NCBI GenBank assembly: GCA_034620365.1
Contig: JAQGEQ010000366.1
Coordinates: forward strand, 1 to 64,000
Source of the DNA: Pegea sp. RAD2-039
Taxonomy: Eukaryota; Chordata; Thaliacea; Salpida; Salpidae
Direction: 5' to 3'
DNA length: 64,000 nt
Under the pieces are notes generated by a model. The model ran no database searches. It saw nothing but the letters and a program-made list of their open reading frames with translations, and had not been told where the DNA came from. Positions 24,001 to 33,379 of this stretch are shown in pieces. Numbering within the stretch: the stretch's first letter is position 1; the number at the start of each line of letters is the position of its first letter. The position numbers were made by a program, and so were the translations under genes.

Positions 24001-27000
24001 TCTTCAGGAGAATCTCCCGGGAATTTCCTCCAATCAAAACAGTTGAGAAAAATTTTTTATTTTTTTGAAGAAATTTTTTTCAAATTTTTTTCTAGAATCG
24101 GTGAAAGTCGGAATTTTTCATCTCTTCAACATGACAAGAACCAACCAATTGAAGGTACCTCTAACCACCTTTCATCACATAAACACATCATTTGATGACG
24201 TCATAGGTGCTGACAACGTAATCGACCAACCGGAACGATCTCTGACGCAAGCGTTGGTTGCCATCGAAACAGCAGATGCTGAAAGTTGGGAATCCGTATC
24301 ACGTAATATGCAAATGATACAGAAAATTGCAAATAATCATTCCTACGTCATCACGTCGAGATTTTCTCACGTCATCAGACTATTAAGCAAACAAGTAACA
24401 ACAATAACTTCTTTTTTTTTCTTGTTTTTTTATCTCGAAATTTTTTAGGTTTCTAATTTGAGGTCACAAGTTTCTAGAACAAGTGTCGTCACCATCACCA
24501 GTATCTATAGCAACCTGAAAAAACCCACAGTTGATATTGACCTTGAAGTAAGTGGTCCACAACTACTTGTCCATATAAGTGGTCCACAACTACTTGTCCA
24601 CACAAGTGGTCCACAACTACTTGTCCACAAGTGGTCCACAACTACTTGTCCACACAAGTTGTCCACGACTACTTGTCCACACAAGTGGTCCACAACTACT
24701 TGTCCACACAAGCGGTCCACAACTACTTGTCCACACAAGTGGTCCACAACTACTTGTCCACACAAGTGGTCCACAACTACTTGTCCACACAAGTTGTCCA
24801 CAACTACTTGTCCACACAAGTGGTCCACAACTACTTGTCCACACAAGTGGTCTATAACTACTTGTCCACACAAGTGGTCCACAACTACTTGTCCACACAA
24901 GTGGTCCACGACTACTTGTCCACACAAGTGGTCCACAACTACTTGTCCACACAAGTGGTCCACAACTACTTGTCCACACAAGTGGTCCACGACTACTTGT
25001 CCACACAAGTGTTCCACAACTACTTGTCCACACAAGTGGTCCACGACTACTTGTCCACACAAGTGGTCCACAACTACTTGTCCACACAAGTTGTCCACGA
25101 CTACTTGTCCACACAAGTGGTCCACAGTTACTTGTCCACACAAGTGGTCCACGACTACTTGTCCACACAAGTGGTCCACAACTACTTGTCCACACAAGTG
25201 GTCCACGACTACTTGTCCACACAAGTGGTCCACGACTACTTGTCCACACAAGTTGTCCACGACTACTTGTCCACACAAGTGGTCCACAACTACTTGTCCA
25301 CACAAGTTGTCCACGACTACTTGTCCACACAAGTGGTCCACAACTACTTGTCCACACAAGTGGTCCACAACTACTTGTCCACACAAGTGGTCTATAACTA
25401 CTTGTCCACACAAGTGGTCCACAACTACTTGTCCACACAAGTGGTCCACGACTACTTGTCCACACAAGTGGTCCACAACTACTTGTCCACACAAGTGGTC
25501 CACGACTACTTGTCCACACAAGTGGTCCACAACTACTTGTCCACACAAGTGGTCCACGACTCCACGACTACTTGTCCACACAAGTGGTCCACAACTACTT
25601 GTCCACACAAGTGTTCCACAACTACTTGTCCACACAAGTGGTCCACGACTACTTGTCCACACAAGTGGTCCACAACTACTTGTCCACACAAGTTGTCCAC
25701 GACTACTTGTCCACACAAGTGGTCCACAACTACTTGTCCACACAAGTGGTCCACGACTACTTGTCCACACAAGTGGTCCACGACTACTTGTCCACACAAG
25801 TGGTCCACAACTACTTGTCCACACAAGTGGTCCACAACTACTGGTCCACACAAGTGGTCCACAACTACTTGTCCACACAAGTGGTCCACAACTACTTGTC
25901 CACACAAGTGGTCCACGACTACTTGTCCACACAAGTGGTCCACAACTACTTGTCCACACAAGTTGTCCACAACTACCTGTCCACACAAGTGGTCCACAAC
26001 TACTTGTCCACACAAGTGGTCCACAGTTACTTGTCCACACAAGTGGTCCACAACTAATTGTCCACACAAGTTGTCCACAACTACCTGTCCACACAAGTGG
26101 TCTACAACTACTTGTCCACACAAGTGGTCCACAGTTACTTGTCCACACAAGTGGTCCACAACTAATTGTCCACACAAGTTGTCCACAACTACCTGTCCAC
26201 ACAAGTGGTCTACAACTACTTGTCCACACAAGTGGTCCACAACTACTTGTCCACACAAGTGGTCCACAACTACTTGTCCACACAAGTGGTCCACGACTAC
26301 TTGTCCACACAAGTGGTCCACAACTACTTGTCCACACAAGTGCTCCACAACTACTTGTCCACACAAGTGGTCCACAGTTACTTGTCCACACAAGTGGTCC
26401 ACGACTACTTGTCCACACAAGTGGTCCACAACTACTTGTCCACACAAGTGGTCCACAACTACTTGTCCACACAAGTGGTCCACGACTACTTGTCCACACA
26501 AGTGGTCCACAACTACTTGTCCACACAAGTGGTCCACAACTACTTGTCCACACAAGTGGTCCACGACTACTTGTCCACACAAGTGGTCCACAACTACTTG
26601 TCCACACAAGTTGTCCACAACTACCTGTCCACACAAGTGGTCCACAACTACTTGTCCACACAAGTGGTCCACAGTTACTTGTCCACACAAGTGGTCCACA
26701 ACTACTTGTCCACACAAGTTGTCCACAACTACCTGTCCACACAAGTGGTCCACAACTACTTGTCCACACAAGTGGTCCACAACTACTTGTCCACACAAGT
26801 GGTCCACAACTACTTGTCCACACAAGTGGTCCACAACTACTTGTCCACACAAGTGGTCCACAGTTACTTGTCCACACAAGTGGTCCACGACTACTTGTCC
26901 ACACAAGTGGTCCACGACTACTTGTCCACACAAGTGGTCTATAACTACTTGTCCACACAAGTGGTCCACGACTACTTGTCCACACAAGTGGTCCACGACT

Positions 27001-30000
27001 ACTTGTCCACACAAGTGGTCCACAACTACTTGTCCACACAAGTGGTCCACAACTACTTGTCCACACAAGTGGTCCACAATTACTTGTCCACACAAGTGGT
27101 CCACAACTACTTGTCCACACAAGTGGTCCACGACTACTTGTCCACACAAGTGGTCCACGACTACTTGTCCACACAAGTGGTCCACGACTACTTGTCCACA
27201 CAAGTGGTCCACAACTACTTGTCCACACAAGTGGTCCACAACTAATTTTGAACTTTTAACAGGTTTGTGTCGCTGCTCTGATTTCAGAATTTGGAAAAAC
27301 GAATGTTTTTATGCGAGAAGAAATTAGTAAAGCTTTCAACGCGATTCTGACGTCATCAACATCGAATCGTTTCCTTCAAACACTTCTCAACACGGGTGTC
27401 AGGTAATCATGACGTCATCATCTCCATATTTCACGCCATGACGTCATCAACAGACACAAGAACAAAGACGCGCGAACTGTTACAGCCAATTACGTGTCGC
27501 GTCTCGTTGCTAAGATCGGGATTGAAAAGATTTTTAATCGTGATGAAATTCTCGAGAAAGTTATCGAAGCGGTAAGTGATGACGTCATCAATTGCGAATC
27601 TGATGACGTCATTGTTGTCATCAGACGGCAGCTTTCATCACTGATGGATCTCCTGATGTCCGTTACCATGGAAGATGTATCATCAATGACGTCATGATGC
27701 ATTCGCGCTTTTCAGAAGTCGTCGAAGCGACGCTGACGTCATCACAAGCAAAAGAAGTGAAAAAATGCGCGATTGGTATACAAGAACGAGTGAGTGACGT
27801 CACATGTCATTTAATGACGTCATAAGACGCTGATGACGTCATCAGGGACTTCGAAGCTCACAGAACAGCGCCAGCAAGCGGGCAAGTTTACATCGTCAGC
27901 TTCCAGCTCCACAATCAGCTCAATCAAATCAAGTATGACGTCACTGGTTGTTATGACGTCATCAATGTTATTATGATGTCATCAGGAGATCGACGGATTA
28001 AAAGAGATTCTATCGCGACTCTCGAAAGGTGATATCCAATCAAAACGTGAAGCTGTTGATGACTTATTCGATAAAATCCTTCGAAAACATCAACATCTGT
28101 CTGATGACGTCATCAAGAAGGTATGACGTCACTCGTAAACAATCACAACTAATGACGTCATACAGATTATGGATGTTTTCATTGCGTTATTAACAACTTC
28201 AAATACAAAAGCAAATCATTTATCTTTACAAAATATGAGACACCTAGTGGAGAAATTTGGTGAAAAGATGAAAGACTCTCTTCAACCTTTACTTCCTGCT
28301 CTTCTTAAATTAACTGTTTCAAAGAACTCTCAACTCGCCAAACAAACTCTTGATGTTGTTGTTACTCATGTTGGTGAGTTGATTTATCTTCTATGTCCTG
28401 TCTAAACTGGGGATTTTTGAGGGTCCCTAGATCCAGATCATTTTTACTCTGCTCATGATATTGTCGATTTTTTAAACTCAGCAATTAAAAGATGCAAAAA
28501 TTTATTTAAATCCCATATACCGAGCTAGCAACCACGTAGCTACTAGCAACCACGTAACTACTAGCAACCACGTAGCTACTAGCAACCACGTAGCTACTAG
28601 CAACCACGTAACTACTAACAACCACGTAGCTACTAGCAACCACGTAACTACTAGCAACCACGTAGCTACTAGCAACCACGTAGCTACTAGCAACCACGTA
28701 GCTACTAGCAACCACGTAACTACTAGCAACCACGTAGCTACTAGCAACCACGTAGCTACTAGCAACCACGTAGCTACTAGCAACCACCTAGCTACTAGCA
28801 ACCACGTACTAGCAACCACGTAGCTACTAGCAACCACGTAGCTACTAGCAACCACGTAGCTACTAGCAACCACCTAGCTACTAGCAACCACGTAGCTACT
28901 AGCAACCACGTAGCTACTAGCAACCACCTAGCCTAGCTACTAGCTACTAGCACCACGTAGCTACTAGCAACCACCTAGCTAGCTACTAGCAACCACGTAG
29001 CCTACTAGCAACCACGTAGCTACTAGCAACCACGTAGCTACTAGCAACCACGTAGCTACTAGCAACCACGTAGCCTAGCTAGCAACCACATAGCTACTAG
29101 CAACCACGTAGCTACTAGCAACCACGTAGCTACTAGCAACCACCTAGCTACTAGCAACCACGTAACTACTAGCAACCACGTAGCTACTACCAACCACGTA
29201 GCTACTAGCAACCACGTAACTACTAGCAGCCACGTAGCTACTAGCAACCACGTAGCTACTAGCAACCACCTAGCTACTAGCAACCACGTAGCTACTAGCA
29301 ACCACGTAGCTACTAGCAACCACCTAGCTACTAGCAACAACGTAGCTACTAGCAACCACGTAGCTACTAGCAACCACCTAGCTACTAGCAACAACGTAAC
29401 TACTAGCAACCACGTAACTACTAGCAACCACGTAGCTACTAGCAACCACGTAGCTACTAGCAACCACTTAGCTACTAGCAACCACGTAACTACTAGCAAC
29501 CACGTAGCTACTAGCAACCACATAGCTACTAGCAACCACGTAGCTACTAGCAACCACGTAGCTACTAGCAACCACCTAGCTACTAGCAACCACGTAACTA
29601 CTAGCAACCACGTAGCTACTAGCAACCACCTAGCTACTAAAGCAACCACATAGGCTACTAGGCAACCACGTAGCTACCTAGCAACCACGTAGCTACTAGC
29701 AACCACCTAGCTACTAGCAACCACGTAACTACTAGCAACCACGTGTACGTATGCCAAGTATAAACATATTTGATACAATCCAACGTAGCCTACTAGCAAC
29801 TGTATTATTACTAGCAACCACGTAGCTACTAGCAACAACGTAGCTACTAGCAACCACTTAGCTACTAGCAACCACGTAACTACTAGCAACCACGTAGCTA
29901 CTAGCAACCACCTAGCTACTAGCAACCACACTAGCTACTAGCAACCACACTAGCTACTAGCAACCACCTAGCTACTAAGCAACCACGTAACTACTAGCAA

Positions 30001-31448
30001 CCACGTAACTACTAGCAACCACGTAACTACTATAGCAACCACGTAACTACTAGCAAACCACTTAGCTACTAGCAACCACGTAACTACTAGCAACCACGTA
30101 GCTACTAGCAACCACGTAGCTACTAGCAACCACGTAGCTACTAGCAACCACCTAGCTACTAGCAACAACGTAGCTACTAACAACCACCTAGCTACTAGCA
30201 ACCACGTAGCTACTAGCAACCACGTAGCTACTAGCAACCACGTAGCTACTAGCAACCACCTAGCTACTAGCAACCACGTAGCTACTAGCAACCACGTAGC
30301 TACTAGCAACCACGTAGCTACTAGCAACCACTTAGCTACTAGCAACCACGTAGCTACTAGCAACCACGTAGCTACTAGCAACCACGTAACTACTAGCAAC
30401 CACGTAACTACTAGCAACCACGTAACTACTAGCAACTACGTAACTACTAGCAACCACGTAGCTACTAGCAACCACGTAGCTACTAGCAACCACGTAGCTA
30501 CTAGCAACCACGTAGCTACTAGCAACCACGTAGCTACTAGCAACCACGTAGCTACTAGCAACCACTTAGCTACTAGCAACCACGTACTACTAGCAACCAC
30601 GTAGCTACTAGCAACCACTAGCTACTAGCAACCACGTAGCTACTAGCAACCACGTAGCTACTAGCAACCACGTAACTACTAGCAACCACGTAGCTACTAG
30701 CAACCACGTAGCTACTAGCAACAACGTAGCTACTAGCAACCACGTAGCTACTAGCAACCACGTAACTACTAGCAACCACGTAGCTACTAGCAACCACGTA
30801 GCTACTAGCAACCACGTAGCTACTAGCAACCACGTAGCTACTAGAAACCACGTAGCTATTAGCAACAACGTAGCTACTAGCAACCACGTAACTACTAGCA
30901 ACCATGTAGCTACTAGCAACCACGTAACTACTAGCAACCACGTAGCTACTAGCAACCACGTAGCTACTAGCAACCACGTAGCTACTAGCAACCACGTAAC
31001 TACTAGCAACCACGTATCTACTAGCAACCACGTAACTACTAGCAACCACGTAACTACTAGCGACCACGTGACTAGTTTTAACTTTTACAGACAACAGCTT
31101 TCTCCTTCAACCTTTTGCTAATCAAGCGACATATGCAAATGGAAAATCAAGACAATATGCGCTTGAAAAACTGACAGGTGAACATTTAATTGATGACGTC
31201 ATCTAACTGAAGCCATTTATCAATTTTCAGAAATTATCGTATCAGTGCCACCTCGTGTTGTTGAACGTCACGCTTTCCCGGTTCTCTGGAACGCGTTGCT
31301 GACGTCATCATCGACAGTTTACCTTCGAAAGGAAGTGACGTCATTAGCACAAACGCTTTACAATATTTGCGGTCAACGTCTTCTAGATGTAGCTGAATCG
31401 AAAAACTTACTTTCAACCACTAAACAATTTCTTCAACAAGTCACGTGA
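18031..31448 (+). CDS. TOGARAM1: TOGARAM (crescerin) family ciliary TOG-array protein, 21 coding exons, about 1663 aa
   Basis: Exons: 18031-19893, 19945-20095, 20336-20404, 20461-21230, 21283-21428, 22263-22365, 22422-22566, 22640-22714, 22828-22920, 23969-24041, 24096-24154, 24207-24394, 24449-24547, 27263-27402, 27454-27571, 27625-27789, 27846-27932, 27986-28120, 28166-28373, 31091-31177, 31231-31448. All are GT-AG and total 4992 nt, ending TGA. Exon 1 holds two TOG-type HEAT arrays (about 35-245 and 290-520; e.g. KQVRHQVVITFPALLFPEY). A long low-complexity linker follows (about 520-1185). Two more arrays close the protein (about 1190-1419, with DGSPDVRYHGRCIINDVM, and 1450-1663). This TOG1-TOG2-linker-TOG3-TOG4 plan and length match crescerin, which acts on axonemal microtubules in cilia. 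The linker is full of octamer-encoded MTSS and DDVI peptides. Gene symbol is by architecture, not alignment. Confidence 0.85.
20124..20318 (+). repeat. 30 bp minisatellite with TGACGTCA and GTAGCTAC, TOGARAM intron 2
   Basis: About six units, each containing TGATGACGTCATCAATTAAA followed by AGTAGCTACG. Two palindromes (TGACGTCA and GTAGCTAC) share each unit. The second is the core of the 18 bp array at 28.5-31.1 kb in the same gene. The last units shorten. Confidence 0.9.
21429..22196 (+). repeat. 15 bp minisatellite filling TOGARAM intron 5
   Basis: About 50 units of 15 bp, mostly AATCACTCAAGCGTG alternating with AATGAATCGTTTGTA or AATGACTCGTGTGTA, giving a 30 bp higher order. It starts at the donor dinucleotide itself (GTAATCACTCAAGCG at 21429). 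Because 15 is a multiple of 3, frames of 238-266 codons stay open on both strands; these are artefacts. Confidence 0.93.
22926..23955 (+). repeat. 29 bp minisatellite of TGACGTCA (about 35 CRE octamers), TOGARAM intron 9
   Basis: Units repeat every 29 bases (22927, 22956 and on). Each contains GTGATGACGTCACAACATT and then CAGTTGTTTC or a close variant. The array begins 5 bases after the donor at 22920/22921 and ends about 15 bases before the acceptor at 23968. ACAAC...GTTGT is a second inverted repeat in each unit. Confidence 0.95.
24548..27244 (+). repeat. 27 bp minisatellite filling TOGARAM intron 13
   Basis: About 100 units of 27 bp built on ACAAGTGGTCCACAACTA and CTTGTCC. The first unit is the donor itself (GTAAGTGGTCCACAAC at 24548), and the array ends about 18 bases before the acceptor at 27262. 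Each unit contains GTGG-T-CCAC and the dyad ACAAGT...ACTTGT. Open frames of 300-900 codons on both strands arise because 27 is divisible by 3; no protein is implied. Confidence 0.96.
28521..31075 (+). repeat. 18 bp minisatellite (GTAGCTACTAGCAACCAC) in TOGARAM intron 19
   Basis: About 140 units, ending some 15 bases before the acceptor at 31090. The unit holds the palindrome GTAGCTAC and an X-box-like GTAGCT-ACT-AGCAAC. Most variation is GTAACT for GTAGCT and CCT for CGT. A short unique piece with TTTGATACAATCC interrupts it at 29745-29805. Confidence 0.96.
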
Positions 31449-31676
31449 CGTCACGTCGTCGATGACGTCATCATCAAATCACACGTCACTCGTGAAAGGG
31501 GAATTTCCCGAAGAAAGAATTTTTTATGTTTTTTTTCGATGATATCTTAATCATGTTTTTCTGCTCTGACGTCATCACTTAAGTGACGTCATGATCGGTT
31601 TCGGGAAATTCCCTTTTTTTTGTCTTTATTTTCTTTCTGACATTTTTTCTTTCCTTTCCATCGAAGTAGTTGCAAC

Positions 31677-31682
31677 AATAAA
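31677..31682 (+). promoter_or_regulatory. Candidate TOGARAM poly(A) signal
   Basis: AATAAA about 230 bases after the TGA at 31446-31448. The 3' UTR between contains several TGACGTCA octamers (31455, 31463, 31567, 31584). Confidence 0.45.
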
Positions 31683-31978
31683 AAGCAAACGCTGAAATAC
31701 GTCACAAAATCTCGTGTTGATGACGTCACTGTTTTTATTTAAATTAGAATGAAGAAAATCTTTGATAATTTAATTGAATTAAAAAGCCCTCAGCACCTTA
31801 AACCACCAAAATCATTTCTGAGTTTTTATAGTTTTAAAGTTTTAGACTTAATTTAGTTGCATTTGAAAAGTTTGAATAATTTACAAAATTATCTACATTT
31901 AATTTAAACTTAATAATTTATAAATAATTTGGTTTATCACCGAAAATGATTTTTTTAATATAAAATACTAATTTGAAA

Positions 31979-32728
31979 TAAATCTTTTAGTTGTAAAAAT
32001 GGAACTTCTGACGTAAACAGTAATGGTGTCACTGTACGCGAGAAGTATTTATGTAAATGAGAATAGTCATGTGACAAGAATGAGGCCGTACACTGAAGTC
32101 AGTTCGAAATGTAGCAAATTCTTGTTTTTAATTTTGCAGGTGATGGGATCCACGAAGTGCAATGGAAATGCAAATCAGTGTCTAGCATTTTTCGTTTTTA
32201 TTCACCGTGCACTCGTTACAAATTTACTTTGTATATATACCATCCAATTTGCTTAAAGTTTAAAGTTTGTGGGATTTTCGAATTTTTCAAATTTCTTAAT
32301 TTTTTCAATTTACTTTACAATATTTTAATAAAATTATTTTCTAATATTTTCTTCTTACTTAACCATCAATATTATCTTGGTATGACGTCACAAGCGACGC
32401 GCGTAACCTCTTAAGGATAATTTAGACTTCTTTTGATTAACTTTTAGTTGGTTAAATGGGTATTTATAATTTTATAATTGTCTATTACTGTCTTATTGCT
32501 AAAAATCTTATAAGATAAGTTAAAATTATTAAATCAACAAAGATGACGTCATAAACGCGAGAAACAGTTGACTACATAACCCATCTTACTAGGGTACAAC
32601 ATTAGAAAATCGTTTTTTTCCAACTTAGTATTGACGTTTCTACTCATATCACTATAAGTACAAGGTAGAAGGTAGCAACAAGAAGTTTAAAGAAAATTTA
32701 AATAAATTTGAAAATAAATCAACTTTTG
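31979..32728 (+). repeat. 750 bp interspersed repeat, copy 1
   Basis: Nearly identical to 39409-40158 in the same orientation, from AATCTTTTAGTTGTAAAAAT to the AATAAATTTGAAAATAAAT region. It includes a short frame from 32023 (MVSLYARSIYVNENSHVT), which copy 2 interrupts with TAA, and the octamer blocks TATGACGTCACAAGCG and GATGACGTCATAAACGCG. I saw no terminal inverted repeats or target duplication, so the class is unknown. Confidence 0.85.
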
Positions 32729-33172
32729 GTTGAGTAGTTTTTACAAGTGAAGTTTTTTTCAAATAATTTTTATTTAAAACAGTTTAAAATAATTTTAGAG
32801 TTTTTATTAAATTATTAAATTTCCAATTTACAAAGTGAAAAAAAATTGGAAAAAAATAATTTTTTAAAATAATTTTAAATTTCAAATATTTTATATCAAC
32901 TGAAATTTTATTAAAAATAAACTATCAGGACATATATCAATGATCAAGAATCATATTGACTCTAAAATAGAATCAGAAAACGTTTGAAGAGAAAAACACA
33001 AATTTAGTTTTAATTTTTTATAAAAAAATTCTTTTTGTCTTCTTCATCTGATTTAAAAATAAATAAATTTTTCAAAATTTAATTCTTTAAAAAAAGGTTA
33101 TTTTGATCTAAAATTTATTTTATCTTTTTCCTAATTAATTTAAAAGTTTTTCAAAGATTATTAAATGAAGTT

Positions 33173-33186
33173 GTCACCATGGCAAC
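33173..33186 (+). promoter_or_regulatory. Perfect X-box match
   Basis: GTCACC-AT-GGCAAC fits GTNRCC-N0-3-RGYAAC, the consensus of RFX factors that control ciliary genes. It lies between the TOGARAM 3' end and the semaphorin. No start codon or exon was identified beside it, so its target is unknown. Confidence 0.4.
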
Positions 33187-33379
33187 ATCGATCTTTTTGA
33201 AGAAAATTACAAAAATTTGAATTTTTTGCTTCTTTTAATATTAACTCATTATCTGAATAAACAAAGTAAATACAATCTTTCAAAAAAATCATTTAGAGAT
33301 CAGCATCCACAGATCAGTATCTTAATATTCCAGAGTATTTATATCATCAATTTCCTTAAAGATTTCGTTCGAAAGACTC

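Noticed and set aside
24548-27244. CRISPR-like array
   Set aside because: There is no alternation of constant repeat and unique spacer; all units are near-identical. The host is an animal.
24505-27327. Open frames of about 300-907 codons on both strands
   Set aside because: They are read-through of a 27 bp tandem repeat that lies between two exons joined in phase. Sense and antisense are equally open.
28502-31094. Series of minus-strand frames rich in VASSYV or WLLVATWLL, resembling membrane helices
   Set aside because: They are translations of the 18 bp intron repeat. The apparent hydrophobic helices have no start context or splice support.
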